NCBI RefSeq assembly: GCF_036906915.1
Contig: NZ_JBAKHX010000009.1
Coordinates: 62,001-126,000, forward strand
From: Phytohabitans sp036906915
Lineage (GTDB): Bacteria; Actinomycetota; Actinomycetes; Mycobacteriales; Micromonosporaceae
DNA length: 64,000 bases
Reading direction: 5' to 3'
This document shows positions 39,821-48,878 of the stretch, piece after piece (position 1 is the stretch's first letter; each line of letters begins with the position of its first letter). Both the position numbers and the translations under genes were made by a program. The notes under the pieces are model-generated. The model searched no databases, was not told where the DNA came from, and worked only from the letters and a program-made list of their open reading frames with translations.

Positions 39821-40330
39821 ATGAAACAGGCTACGGGTACTGCCCCGCCGGGCTCGGCGATTGGGGCGTTGATGGCCGGAGTGGCGACCCTGGCGTTGAC
39901 TGCGGGCGCGGCTACACCGGCCCGCGCGGCGGACAACGCACCTGTCCGGGTTGCGGTCGCGGCGTCTCAAGGCGACGCAGGTGGCCCAGTGGTGCTTGCT
40001 GCTGGTCGGCGCCTGTTCGACTACCGGGTCAGCTTCGACAGCACGCTGCGTGGGCGGGACATGAGGACGCCCAGCGGCAACTTCTGCAACCGCTACCGAG
40101 CTGACTACGTGCAGAACCGGGCGGCGACCCCGTACATCCTCGTCACCCTGATCAAGAACCGTGCTCTCCGCCCCGACGTCAGGCTGGAGACCCACCGGTT
40201 CAGCAACAACGGCAAGGTGCACAGCTTCTGCTGGCCGCACCACGACGGCTCAGCCACGTACCACTTCGAGTACCGGGTTCCCAACGTCGGTTACGACGTT
40301 AAGGGCCACGGCACCGTGTACCGCCGCTAG
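39821..40330 (+). CDS. Secreted hypothetical protein
   Basis: 169 aa from ATG 39821. Signal peptide with a hydrophobic core and ARA cleavage site before ADNAPVRV. The mature part has two Cys (GNFCNRY and HSFCWPH) that could form a disulfide. A GTG 6 bases upstream is an alternative start. No family recognised. Confidence 0.7.
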   Translation: MKQATGTAPPGSAIGALMAGVATLALTAGAATPARAADNAPVRVAVAASQGDAGGPVVLAAGRRLFDYRVSFDSTLRGRDMRTPSGNFCNRYRADYVQNRAATPYILVTLIKNRALRPDVRLETHRFSNNGKVHSFCWPHHDGSATYHFEYRVPNVGYDVKGHGTVYRR

Positions 40331-40498
40331 CCAGCCCATCTATCAAGCCCATCTATCCAGCCTGGCCAGCACCCAGGCAAGTTCCGGGGCCGGCAGTACG
40401 CCGTGCCGGGCCCCGGGCCCGCTCGAGAAGTCGCATCCTCGGGTGGCCGGGCGACCTGTCCAGCCACCCGAGTCAGCTACCTATTGGAGAGGATCTTC

Positions 40499-40966
40499 GT
40501 GACCAGAGCACGTGGAAGGCGTTTGGTGGCCGCGACGGCCGCACTGATCGCGGTCGGCGGTTCGCTGCTGTCCGCCGCGCCGGCGCAAGCCGCGCCGGCG
40601 TGCCACGGTGGGACCTGCACCGGCCGGAACCCCAACAAGGCCGGGTGTTCGTCGGACGCCGTGACCGTCCGGGAGTTCACCCGCGGCCCCAACCGAGTAG
40701 AGCTCCGTTTCTCCCCGGCGTGCAGGGCTACCTGGAGTCGCTGGAGCAATGTCCACGCCGACGGGATGTCCGACTACATCCTCATCGAGCGCTACAACTT
40801 CAGCGATCGACTCACCGCCCGAAAGTCCACGACTACCAGGCTCCGCAAGGGGGCATCCGGGTTCACTCCGATGGTGGGCGTGCCCCGGGCGGGTGGCCAG
40901 TTCTTCGCCTGCATCTGGGAGGACCGGCAGTGCACCTCCACACCGTGGATCGCTCGCCCTTGGTAA
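40499..40966 (+). CDS. Secreted DUF2690-type protein
   Basis: 155 aa from GTG 40499 (GGAGAGGA ribosome site). Signal peptide ending AQA before APACHGG. The mature start CHGGTCTGRNPNKAGCSSDA fits DUF2690, a domain of actinomycete secreted proteins. Two more Cys (SPACRATW, CIWEDRQC). Function unknown. Confidence 0.75.
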   Translation: MTRARGRRLVAATAALIAVGGSLLSAAPAQAAPACHGGTCTGRNPNKAGCSSDAVTVREFTRGPNRVELRFSPACRATWSRWSNVHADGMSDYILIERYNFSDRLTARKSTTTRLRKGASGFTPMVGVPRAGGQFFACIWEDRQCTSTPWIARPW

Positions 40967-41015
40967 GCACCTGACCAGCGTCGCCGGCACCCTCGACGAT
41001 GGCCGAGCGCACAAC

Positions 41016-41057
41016 GGAGTCGGTTCCCGCGGCCACCTCGCCGCGGGGACCGACTCC
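41016..41057 (+). terminator. Terminator of the DUF2690 gene
   Basis: 17-bp arms GGAGTCGGTTCCCGCGG and CCGCGGGGACCGACTCC (one mismatch) around an 8-base loop. The rest of 40967-41280 holds no gene. Confidence 0.75.
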
Positions 41058-41280
41058 TCTTTGCCGGCGATCAGACTCAGCTCGGATGGTCGAACCGGTG
41101 TGGGCGTGCCTGGTTGGCGCGTACGCGGTTGCCTGGCATGGTCCAAGCGACCCGCCTCCCCGTGATCCAGAACCGCCCAAGGCTATCGACGGTCCTCACC
41201 ACGGCCCCGCAGCCGGGCGGATCAGATTCCCTGAGAACCCACACATTTCCCGCCGGCTACCCGGAGGGCCTGAGTGCCTG

Positions 41281-41295
41281 TTAGACATATGACTA
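41281..41295. repeat. 15-bp direct repeat, left copy
   Basis: TTAGACATATGACTA, which is itself nearly palindromic (TAG-CATATG-CTA). It contains the start codon of the next gene. The exact copy is at 41988-42002. Confidence 0.8.
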
Positions 41296-41957
41296 CTTGT
41301 TACACTCTGCTGCTGGGAGGTGTGCTGTTGCTGTTCGTGGTGCGGTGCAGAGCCGAGTTGGGCGACAGCCTCGCCGAGCGGGTTCGAGCCGAGAAGGCGG
41401 CTGAGCGCGAGTGGTGGCGCGCGCGGAAGGCGGAGCAGCCCGAGGACCTGTCGCCGGCGCAGCGGGCCCGGTGGCTGGCTGCGGCGCAGGCCGCCTATGA
41501 GGTCGAGCGCGGCGCCGGGCGCCTGTCGGGTACCCGTTCGGCGGTGGTGGTGCCGGCCCTGCGCGACGAACTAGCCGAGCGAGGGTGGCTGGCGCGGACC
41601 TGGCGACCGGTACCGGCCGGGCATCGCTCGCGAAAGGCCCGCCCCTGGGGCACCACGGACCGGCGCTGGACCGCCCGAGTTGCCCTGGACATTCCCGACG
41701 ACCTCGGCCAGGTCCTGGCGCGCGGGTGCCACTGGAGCTCGGCCCCCCACATCAAGGCCCTACAACGGTGGTACGGCAGGCACGGCGAGGCGCATCGAGG
41801 CACGCACCGCGGCGGGCGCGTCTGGCGTGGACTTGGCCCCAGCAACGCCGAGTTGGCCGAACGCGACCGGCTGCAGGCGGCCATCGTCACGACCGGGATG
41901 GTTCTTCGCGCGGCGATCTGCCGCGCGCTGGATATCGACCCAGTTCCTAACGTCTGA
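41289..41957 (+). CDS. Hypothetical protein with N-terminal membrane helix
   Basis: 222 aa from ATG 41289 inside the left 15-bp repeat. Residues 5-19 are hydrophobic (YTLLLGGVLLLFVV), then a charged coiled-coil-like region (LAERVRAEKAAEREWWRARK) and a C-terminal part with WTARVALDIPDDLGQVL and LQRWYGRHGEAHRG. It resembles nothing I know. It is bracketed by direct repeats. Confidence 0.6.
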   Translation: MTTCYTLLLGGVLLLFVVRCRAELGDSLAERVRAEKAAEREWWRARKAEQPEDLSPAQRARWLAAAQAAYEVERGAGRLSGTRSAVVVPALRDELAERGWLARTWRPVPAGHRSRKARPWGTTDRRWTARVALDIPDDLGQVLARGCHWSSAPHIKALQRWYGRHGEAHRGTHRGGRVWRGLGPSNAELAERDRLQAAIVTTGMVLRAAICRALDIDPVPNV

Positions 41958-41987
41958 GCGACCCGAGAAGGCCGCCTGGCGCGCCTA

Positions 41988-42002
41988 TTAGACATATGAC
42001 TA
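41988..42002. repeat. 15-bp direct repeat, right copy
   Basis: Exact copy of 41281-41295, 707 bp to the right. Confidence 0.8.
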
Positions 42003-42041
42003 ACAAGCGGTTGGGATGCCGATGAACTGCGCTTTTGTTCT

Positions 42042-42076
42042 TTGACAGGGTGCTTGACTGTGTCTATTGTGGCGGC
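42042..42076 (+). promoter_or_regulatory. Near-consensus promoter for a leaderless transcript
   Basis: TTGACA (42042-42047), 17 bp, TATTGT (42065-42070), 6 bases, ATG. Confidence 0.75.
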
Positions 42077-42325
42077 ATGTTGCAGCTCAGACTCGAGGGC
42101 GATGAGGCCGAGGCCAGGGCTTTCCTGGACCGGCTACGCGCCGGTGGCGCCGAGGTCCAGCCCGGTGGGGTAAGGAACCGGGGGGCGTACTCCCACGTCT
42201 ACGCCGTGGTCCGGATGCCCGGCTATGAGCCGCCAGTCCCGACGCCTGGTCCTGTGCGGGTGCCCGCCGAGGTGTCCGGTCGGGCGATCACCGGCCGGCG
42301 TCGCCGGGCAGGGGGGAGCCGGTGA
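42077..42325 (+). CDS. Small hypothetical protein
   Basis: 82 aa. LQLRLEGDEAEARAFLDRLR, GGAEVQPGGVRNRG and YAVVRMPG give a beta-alpha-beta feel; the C-terminus is Arg-rich. Its stop shares one base with the next start, so the pair is co-translated. Confidence 0.65.
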   Translation: MLQLRLEGDEAEARAFLDRLRAGGAEVQPGGVRNRGAYSHVYAVVRMPGYEPPVPTPGPVRVPAEVSGRAITGRRRRAGGSR

Positions 42326-43323
42326 TGGACACAACCGAGCAGACGACAGCGGTCGGCCCGGCCGCTGATGACGCTGCGGCATTCGGGGGCACGTCCGGCA
42401 GCACGCCGGCGGCGCAGGAGCGGAGGTGGCCGCTGGGTGCGGCCCGGTGCGCCGAGCTGTTGGCCGAGGCGACTGGGTTGCCGGTGCGGTACGAGGACAT
42501 CGAGACCCTGGCCGACCTCGGCCTTCTTCCTGTCGTCGACCATTACAAGGGTCGGCCGCTGTACGACCTGGACGCCGTTGACGCAGTCGCGGGTACCGAG
42601 GCTCTCGCCGTGGCGGTGGCCGCCCGGCAGGAGTGGTTCGCCGCCAGCATGAGCCTCCGAGACGCCGCGGCCCGGCTGGGCTGGACCGATGACGAGCTGA
42701 CCCGTGAGACCCACGCCCGGGACATCGCGCCGGGACGGTGGGGCCGGTACGCCCGGGCCGACGTCGAGGCCCTGGCCGCCGACACGGACCTGTGCGACCG
42801 GCTGCGCCGGGTCCGCACCGTGGACGCCGAGCGGGCCGCCGAGGTGCTGGAGGTGCGCCGGGTCGAGCTGGACCACCTGGTAGCCGCCGGGCTGATCCGC
42901 CCGGTCCACCGCGCCGCGGAGCGGTGCCCGGACGACCGCGCCGACGTGTCGGTCGGCCTGTTCAACGTGGGCGACCTGGAGGACCTACGCGAGATCGACG
43001 GCATCGACTGGGAAACCGTGCGAGGGGTGCGGCCGGGCCGCCCATCGCCGCTGCGGGAACTCATGCCGGCGCTGCCGACTCGCGCCGAGCGGATCCGAGC
43101 CCTGGCCGACCGGGTCACCACCGTGCTGGGCGTCCCGGTCACCGCCGTATGGCACGAGCCCCGGAGTCGCCGCCGCGACGACGGCTGGTGGGAGTACACC
43201 TGGCCCACCGACCCCACCGGAGCGCCTACCGCCGCCACGGTCGCCCGGGCCATCCGCGACGACCAGGCGGGCAGCCGCTACCGCCGCGAGATCCAGCTCA
43301 CCCCAGCCAAGAACGAACACTAG
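42325..43323 (+). CDS. Repeated-HTH DNA-binding-like protein
   Basis: 332 aa. Three MerR/excisionase-like units can be seen: LADLGLLPVVDHYKGRPLYD, SLRDAAARLGWTDDEL, and RAAEVLEVRRVELDHLVAAG. A C-terminal region (RADRVTTVLGVPVTAVWHEP) is of unknown type. Possibly an element regulator with the small partner upstream. GTG 42322 is an alternative start. Confidence 0.6.
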   Translation: MDTTEQTTAVGPAADDAAAFGGTSGSTPAAQERRWPLGAARCAELLAEATGLPVRYEDIETLADLGLLPVVDHYKGRPLYDLDAVDAVAGTEALAVAVAARQEWFAASMSLRDAAARLGWTDDELTRETHARDIAPGRWGRYARADVEALAADTDLCDRLRRVRTVDAERAAEVLEVRRVELDHLVAAGLIRPVHRAAERCPDDRADVSVGLFNVGDLEDLREIDGIDWETVRGVRPGRPSPLRELMPALPTRAERIRALADRVTTVLGVPVTAVWHEPRSRRRDDGWWEYTWPTDPTGAPTAATVARAIRDDQAGSRYRREIQLTPAKNEH

Positions 43324-43509
43324 GTTCCCGGATAGATGTATCCACAGTGGACGATCTGGAATTAGGTCGGGGCCTTGGCGTTGGAGCTGGTCTGCTGGAA
43401 GCCCCATGCGCCGAGCAGCGAGGCCAGGTCGGTCACGGCCTGATGGGGGGGTCGACTCCGGCGGCCTTGCCGATGCGGGCGCAACCTGTGGACCTGCGAT
43501 CGCGTTCCG

Positions 43510-44970
43510 TCAGCTTTGTGGGGTGGGGTAGTCGCCGGTGAGGCAGGCGGTGCACAACCCGTCCGGGGTGGGGGAGATGGCTTCGCGTAGGCGGTCGAGG
43601 GTGAGGTAGGCGAGGGAGTCGGCGTCGAGGTGGTCGCGGATCTGTTCGGTGGTCATGGTCGCGGCGATGAGTTTGCTGCGGTCGCCGGTGTCGAGGCCGT
43701 AGAAGCAGGACCATCGGTATGGCGGGGACAGCACACGCAGGTGGATTTCGGCGGCGCCCGCGTCGCGGAGCATTCCCATGGTGCCGCGCAGGGTGGTGGC
43801 GCGCACGATTGAGTCTTCGACCACGATGAGTCGTTTTCCCGCAACCATGTCGACGATCGGGTTGAACTTGATCCGGACCGCGCTTTCGCGGAGGGCCTGG
43901 GTGGGGGCGATGAAGGTACGTCCGATGTACCGGTTCTTGATCAGGCCGTCGCCGTACTCGATGCCGGAGGCGGCGGCGTAGCCCTGTGCGCCAGGGATCG
44001 AGGAGTCCGGGATCGGCATGACCAGGTCGGCGTCGACGGGCGCCTGCTGGGCCAGGGCCTTGCCCATTCGCCGACGGGCGGCGTGTACGCCGGTACCGGC
44101 GAGCACGCCGTCGGGCCGGGCGATGTAGACGAACTCGAATGAGCACAGCGCTCGTGGTTGTGGCGCGGCGAACTGGATGCTGCGGACGCCGTCGTCGTCG
44201 ATGATCACGATTTCGGCGGGGTCGATCTCGCGGATCAGGCGGGCGCCGACCACGTCGAGTGCTGGGGTTTCGGAGGCGAGGACCCAGCCTCCGGTGTCGA
44301 GCCGGCCGAGGAACAGCGGTCGGAAGCCGTGCGGGTCGCGGGCGCCTATCAGCCGGGTTTCGTCCATGACCACCAGTGAGTAGGCGCCCTGCAGGCGGGG
44401 CAGGACGCCGGTCATGGCCGCGATGAGATCGCCGTCGTCTTGGCTGGTGAGTGTGTCGGCGAGGAGGCCGGCGATGACGTCGCTGTCGCTGCCGAGGTTG
44501 GGTTGTCCGCCGGCGAGGTCGGTGGTGTTGACGAGGTTGCCGTTGTGGCCGAGGGCGAAGGAGTGGTTGCCCGCGGAGCGGGAGACGGGTTGGGCGTTGG
44601 CCCAGGCGCTGGCACCGGTGGTGGCGTAGCGGGTGTGGCCGATGGCCATGCCGCCGGGCAGTGCCCGTAACCGGTGTTCGTCGAAGATGGTGGAGACCAA
44701 GCCCATATCCTTGTCGACCAGGATCTTGGTGCCGTCGCTGACTGCGATGCCTGCGGATTCCTGGCCCCGGTGTTGCAGGGCGTAGAGGCCGAGGTAGGTC
44801 AGGTGCGATACGGGTTGCTGGGGGTCGCGGACGCCGAAGACGCCACACGCTTCTTTGGGCTGGTCGCTGGCCACTGACACTGGGCTGATTGTACGGGTAG
44901 GTCCGGGGCCGGGCGGGTTGGTCGCTGCCACCTTCGGGTGGGTTTTTCGCTGCTGAGGGATGTCGGTCAT
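43510..44970 (-). CDS. purF: Amidophosphoribosyltransferase
   Basis: 486 aa. Class II glutaminase: a propeptide of about 40 residues, then the nucleophile Cys in ACGVFGVRDP; GHTRYATTGAS, HNGNLVN and SDSDV follow. The PRPP site reads VVEDSIVRATT (most PurF have VRGTT). The 4Fe-4S cysteines occur in SCFYGLDTGDRSKL and GLCTACLTGDYP. It makes 5-phosphoribosylamine from PRPP and glutamine. Last gene of a biosynthetic operon and overlapping the methyltransferase by 4 bases; other purine genes are absent. It is either an extra copy dedicated to the pathway or a displaced housekeeping gene. Confidence 0.95.
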   Translation of the reverse strand: MTDIPQQRKTHPKVAATNPPGPGPTRTISPVSVASDQPKEACGVFGVRDPQQPVSHLTYLGLYALQHRGQESAGIAVSDGTKILVDKDMGLVSTIFDEHRLRALPGGMAIGHTRYATTGASAWANAQPVSRSAGNHSFALGHNGNLVNTTDLAGGQPNLGSDSDVIAGLLADTLTSQDDGDLIAAMTGVLPRLQGAYSLVVMDETRLIGARDPHGFRPLFLGRLDTGGWVLASETPALDVVGARLIREIDPAEIVIIDDDGVRSIQFAAPQPRALCSFEFVYIARPDGVLAGTGVHAARRRMGKALAQQAPVDADLVMPIPDSSIPGAQGYAAASGIEYGDGLIKNRYIGRTFIAPTQALRESAVRIKFNPIVDMVAGKRLIVVEDSIVRATTLRGTMGMLRDAGAAEIHLRVLSPPYRWSCFYGLDTGDRSKLIAATMTTEQIRDHLDADSLAYLTLDRLREAISPTPDGLCTACLTGDYPTPQS

Positions 44971-45806
44971 GGCTGGGTCCGGGTGGCGGTGAAGGCGAAC
45001 AGGCTGCGTTCCTGGGCGGGCAGCCCGGCGACGGTCGCGGACAGTTCGGCGGCGGCGGCCTGTACGTGCGCCGGCGGGACGGCGGGGAACACTTCGGCGG
45101 CGGTTGAGGCGACGGCGAAGAACGAGAGCCGTTCGGCCGGTGTGCGGCGCAGCCGCAGGATGGCTCCGCATCGGACGGTGAGCCCGACGCCGGCGAACAG
45201 GTCGGACATGCCTTCCTCGGTGAGGATTTCTCGGTCCTCCTGCCGGGCGTGTACCTGGTGGCCGCGGCGGCGGAGCCGGTCGAGCAGCAGGTCCATGAGC
45301 GTGTCGTGGGACTCGGCGCGCATTGGCCAGGCGAGCCGGTCCGAGGGTCGGAACACGTTCTCGGGAGCGCTGAAGACGACCATCGCGTCCCGGGTGAGCA
45401 GCGGCGTGAGGCGGGTCAGGAGGGCGCGTTTGGCGGCGACGTGAAACAAAGAGTTGGCGCACACGACCAGCGACACGCTTTCAGGGGCCAAGGGCTCGGG
45501 CGCCTCGTCGGTGATGAGGTCGGTGTGGTGGAAGCTGACGCCAGGGCTGGTGGTGCGCCGCGCGATGTTGATCATCGCCGCTGAGGAGTCGACGCCGTGG
45601 ATGGTGGCGCTCGGGAAAGCGCGTCGCAGCAGGCGGGTGGAGTTGCCGGGGCCGCAGCCGAAATCGAGGATGGTGGCGGGATCGCGTGGGGCGAGCAGGG
45701 TGAGGGTGGCGGTGATTCGGTCGTGGGTGCCGAACCGGCGGGTGTGCTGGTCATAGGCGGCGGCGCTTTCGTCCCACAGCGCGCGGGTGGTGTCGATTGT
45801 GGTCAT
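44967..45806 (-). CDS. Class I SAM-dependent methyltransferase
   Basis: 279 aa. ILDFGCGPGNSTRLLRRAF is motif I, then VDSSAAMINIAR, VVCANSLFHV and a C-terminal EEGMSDLFAGVGLTVRCG. Closest in style to UbiE/COQ5-type enzymes acting on small molecules. Overlaps purF by 4 bases. Confidence 0.9.
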   Translation of the reverse strand: MTTIDTTRALWDESAAAYDQHTRRFGTHDRITATLTLLAPRDPATILDFGCGPGNSTRLLRRAFPSATIHGVDSSAAMINIARRTTSPGVSFHHTDLITDEAPEPLAPESVSLVVCANSLFHVAAKRALLTRLTPLLTRDAMVVFSAPENVFRPSDRLAWPMRAESHDTLMDLLLDRLRRRGHQVHARQEDREILTEEGMSDLFAGVGLTVRCGAILRLRRTPAERLSFFAVASTAAEVFPAVPPAHVQAAAAELSATVAGLPAQERSLFAFTATRTQP

Positions 45807-45832
45807 GGCAGGGGAGGCCCTTCCGGCGGTGG

Positions 45833-46792
45833 TCAGCTGGTGACGGTGGGGGCGTGGCGGGCGTAGAGGTCTTCGATGAGGCGGATGCGCTGTTCGAGGT
45901 CGGGGGGGAACGTCGGCACGCGGCGGGGCCGGCCAGTGGTGTCGATCGCGGCGAACGAGCCGGTGATGCGGGCGCAGACGGCGCGTTTGCGTGCCATGTG
46001 GCGGCGGGTGTCGGCGAAGTCGATGATCTCCGCGGCGGTGGCTGGGTCGGCGGCGGTGCCGGCGTCGAGTTGCTGCTGGTAGGTGGTCATGGAGAACCCG
46101 CCGATGTGGTGCAGGGCGTCGATGTCGGTGTAGGCGGCGGTATGGCCGGTGTACGCGAAGGCGAGGGTGAGCAGCTTCATGGGCGTGTAGTCGTCGCGCA
46201 GCAGCTGGTGGTCGGCGAGGAAGCCGCGGAAGCCGGGCGTGAGCGTGGCCAGGTCGGCGGCGGTGTACTTGTCGGCGGTGACGTGGCAGCGGGGCCGTAC
46301 GTCGTCGAGTGCCGTACGGTGGCAGATGCCGGCGTAGGAGCCGCCGAGTAGCAGGCCGTCCTTCGTGTGGGTGTGCGGGCCGCACACCTCCCGGTGCGCG
46401 CGGGTCAGGATGGTGTCCTCGGGTTGGGCCCAGATCGGGGTGCCGGTGAACACCGCGTCGTGGCGTTCCAGCAGTGTGGTCAGGTCACCGGTGATGTCGG
46501 CGGTGACGACGATGTCGGAGTCCATGAACGCGAAGAACTCCTCGTGCGCGAATGTGTCGGCGAGCTGGCACAGGGCCTTGCCGAGCGGGATGACCTCGCC
46601 GGTGCTCAGGTCGTGCACGGTCAGGTGCTCGTGCTGGGCGGCGATGTGGTGCAGCAGCGCGACCTCGTCTGGCGGGCAGCCGTTGGCGACGAGCCGATAG
46701 GTCCAGGGTGTGTGGGTGGTGAGCAGGGGGGCGAAGCGGCCCAGAGCCGCGACGGTCCCACGGATGTAGATGACGTTGACGGTGGGCGTCAT
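45833..46792 (-). CDS. GT-A glycosyltransferase-like protein
   Basis: 319 aa. VNVIYIRGTV start, a FFAFMDSDIVVTADI stretch carrying a DxD-type motif, TGTPIWAQPED, and LLGGSYAGICHRTALDD. The fold seems to be GT-A (family 2-like), but the donor-site signature is only partial. Coupled to the aminotransferase upstream (4-base overlap). Confidence 0.6.
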   Translation of the reverse strand: MTPTVNVIYIRGTVAALGRFAPLLTTHTPWTYRLVANGCPPDEVALLHHIAAQHEHLTVHDLSTGEVIPLGKALCQLADTFAHEEFFAFMDSDIVVTADITGDLTTLLERHDAVFTGTPIWAQPEDTILTRAHREVCGPHTHTKDGLLLGGSYAGICHRTALDDVRPRCHVTADKYTAADLATLTPGFRGFLADHQLLRDDYTPMKLLTLAFAYTGHTAAYTDIDALHHIGGFSMTTYQQQLDAGTAADPATAAEIIDFADTRRHMARKRAVCARITGSFAAIDTTGRPRRVPTFPPDLEQRIRLIEDLYARHAPTVTS

Positions 46793-47775
46793 GTGCTCTC
46801 CAGCGAGGAGGTGAGCGTGTTCAGCAGGTCGTCGGTGGGCAGGTCGTCGACGCGTAGGTGCAGGTGCCCGTGGACGCCGTGCTCGTCGGGGGTGCGGACG
46901 GTCGCGCCGGCCGCGCGCAGCCGCGCGGTGACGCCGGCCGGGTCGGCGGGAGCGAACAGGACGCCGTGGCCCTGCCCGGGCGAGTGCGCGATGCCGGCGC
47001 GGGCCAGCAGCTCGCCGGCCTGGCGGCGGTTGGCCTGCACCAGGCTCCGGTTGCGGTCCAGGTGCGCCGGGTCGTTGAGGCTGGCCAGGGCGGCGGCCTG
47101 GCCGGGGCGGCTGACGTCGTAGCGCAGGATCGTCGGCCCGTGTGAGTGCATGACGTGGGGGTGGGCGAGCAGGTAGCCGACCCGCAGCCCGAACAGGTGG
47201 TGGGCTTTGGAGAAGGTGCGGCATACGAGGATCCGGGCGCCGGAGGTGACGGTGTCGCGGATGGCGGCGGTCAGGTCGTCGTCCTGGTATTCGCCGTAGA
47301 CGTTGTCATAGACGAGGGCGGCCCCGTCCGGCAGCGCGCGGGCCAGCGTCCGCGCCTCGTGCAGGGGCACGGTGGCGCCGGTTACGCAGTGCGGGCTGTC
47401 CAGCAGGATCAGTCGGGTGTGCGCGGTGATCGCGGCGGTGATGGCGGCGAGGTCATGGGCGTAGCCGGCCAGCGGAACGAGCCGGGGACGCATCCCGTAC
47501 GCCGCGGTGAGGTGGGCATAGGGGGGCCAGGAGGGGGCCGAGCAGATCACCTCGCCGCCGGCCGGCGCCTGCCGGGCGATCGTGGAGTGCAGCAGGGCCG
47601 CGGTGCCGGGTCCGACGCGCACACCCGCGTCCGGGATGGCGTAGTGCGCGGCGAGCGCGTGCCGTAGGCCGGCCGAGTCCGGGTCGGGTGCGGCGTCGAC
47701 GTTGGCGGCCTCGTGGTACGCGGCGAGCGCGGCCGGCGACGGGCGGGGAACGGGCATGCTGGTGTCGGCGGTCAT
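46789..47775 (-). CDS. PLP-dependent aminotransferase (class I/II)
   Basis: 328 aa. GPGTAALLHSTIARQ, LVYDNVYGEYQ (PLP-ring Asp-Tyr region), CRTFSKAHHLFGLRVGYLLA with the Schiff-base Lys, and a C-terminal RVDDLP with the carboxylate Arg. Similar to histidinol-phosphate aminotransferases; probably aminates a pathway keto intermediate. Overlaps neighbours by 4 bases. Confidence 0.9.
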   Translation of the reverse strand: MTADTSMPVPRPSPAALAAYHEAANVDAAPDPDSAGLRHALAAHYAIPDAGVRVGPGTAALLHSTIARQAPAGGEVICSAPSWPPYAHLTAAYGMRPRLVPLAGYAHDLAAITAAITAHTRLILLDSPHCVTGATVPLHEARTLARALPDGAALVYDNVYGEYQDDDLTAAIRDTVTSGARILVCRTFSKAHHLFGLRVGYLLAHPHVMHSHGPTILRYDVSRPGQAAALASLNDPAHLDRNRSLVQANRRQAGELLARAGIAHSPGQGHGVLFAPADPAGVTARLRAAGATVRTPDEHGVHGHLHLRVDDLPTDDLLNTLTSSLEST

Positions 47776-48866
47776 CGGTGGCCGCCGGGCAGGACCGTCA
47801 GCGGGAGCCGTGTACGCCCGTCCTTGTCGTCGATGCGCAGGTCGTTGCGGGCCAGGAATGTGTTGAACGAGCCGGGGGCGAGTGTGGTGCCGGCCAGCTC
47901 GTGGACCAGGGGCGCGATCCGCTCTCGCAATTGTTGATCGCTGAGGTTCGCCGGCAGGTGGACCCCGAGATCCTCGGCGCCGCTCGGGCATGGTGTCAGC
48001 CACCCTTCGACGGACAGTTTCAGCCCGTAGAAGCCCTCCTGGCAGTAGATCGCGCAGCTGCGGCACCGCGCGCCGCGGAAGGTGCTTTCGTGGCTGTCCT
48101 TGACGCGGATCTGCACGCCGCCGTGGTTGAACCAGCGGATGACGCAGCCCTTGCGGTGCTGCTCGATGCCGCCGCCGAGCTCGGCGGCCAGGCGCTGGCT
48201 GAGCGCGTCCAGCGGCACGAACTCCTGCTGCCACAGGGTGCGGGTCGAGGGTGTGTAGTACAGGTCGAGCAGTGACACGTACACCGTTCCCGCGCCGGCG
48301 CGGGCGTGCAGGTCGGCGATGGTGCGGATGATGGCCGCGATCTGGTTGAGGTTGCGGCGCATGACGACGACGTTGACCCCGACGGTCAGGCCGGCGGCCA
48401 GCGACAGGCCGATCGCGTCCAGGGCACGGTCGTGGTCGGCTGGCCGGCCTCGCATGATTTGGTGTGACAACTCCCGGTCGTGGGAGTCCAGCGACACCTT
48501 GATCACGTCCAGGTGCGGGGCGAGCCGGTCGAGCTGTTGCGGCAGCTTGCGCCCGTTGGTGGTCAGCTCGACGCGCCGGTATCGGCTGCGGGCGTGGGCC
48601 ACCAGCGCCGGCAGATCGGGGTTCAGGGTCGGCTCGCCGCCGGTGAAGGAGATTCCGCCGATCACGCCGCCGTCGGCGAGCGCGTCGAGGACGCGCTGGT
48701 AGGCGGGCGTGCTCAGCCGGCGGCCCCGCAGGGTGGCGGGGACGTGGTTCTCCATGCCGGCGTCTTTCGGGCAGTAGACGCACGAGAGGTTGCATTGGTT
48801 GGCCACGGAGGCGCGCACGAACCGCAGTGCCTCGTCTGGCTGGGGATCGGCGCGGTGCTCGGTCAT
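47772..48866 (-). CDS. Radical SAM enzyme
   Basis: 364 aa. NQCNLSCVYCPKDAG holds the CxxxCxxC cluster, GGISFTGGEPTLNPDL the GGE motif. MoaA-like order. Extra Cys in the second half (CRSCAIYCQEGFYG, LTPCPSG) could bind an auxiliary cluster. Unlike MoaA it lacks the C-terminal GG tail. Coupled to the aminotransferase. Confidence 0.9.
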   Translation of the reverse strand: MTEHRADPQPDEALRFVRASVANQCNLSCVYCPKDAGMENHVPATLRGRRLSTPAYQRVLDALADGGVIGGISFTGGEPTLNPDLPALVAHARSRYRRVELTTNGRKLPQQLDRLAPHLDVIKVSLDSHDRELSHQIMRGRPADHDRALDAIGLSLAAGLTVGVNVVVMRRNLNQIAAIIRTIADLHARAGAGTVYVSLLDLYYTPSTRTLWQQEFVPLDALSQRLAAELGGGIEQHRKGCVIRWFNHGGVQIRVKDSHESTFRGARCRSCAIYCQEGFYGLKLSVEGWLTPCPSGAEDLGVHLPANLSDQQLRERIAPLVHELAGTTLAPGSFNTFLARNDLRIDDKDGRTRLPLTVLPGGHR

Positions 48867-48878
48867 GGTGGGCCGCCC

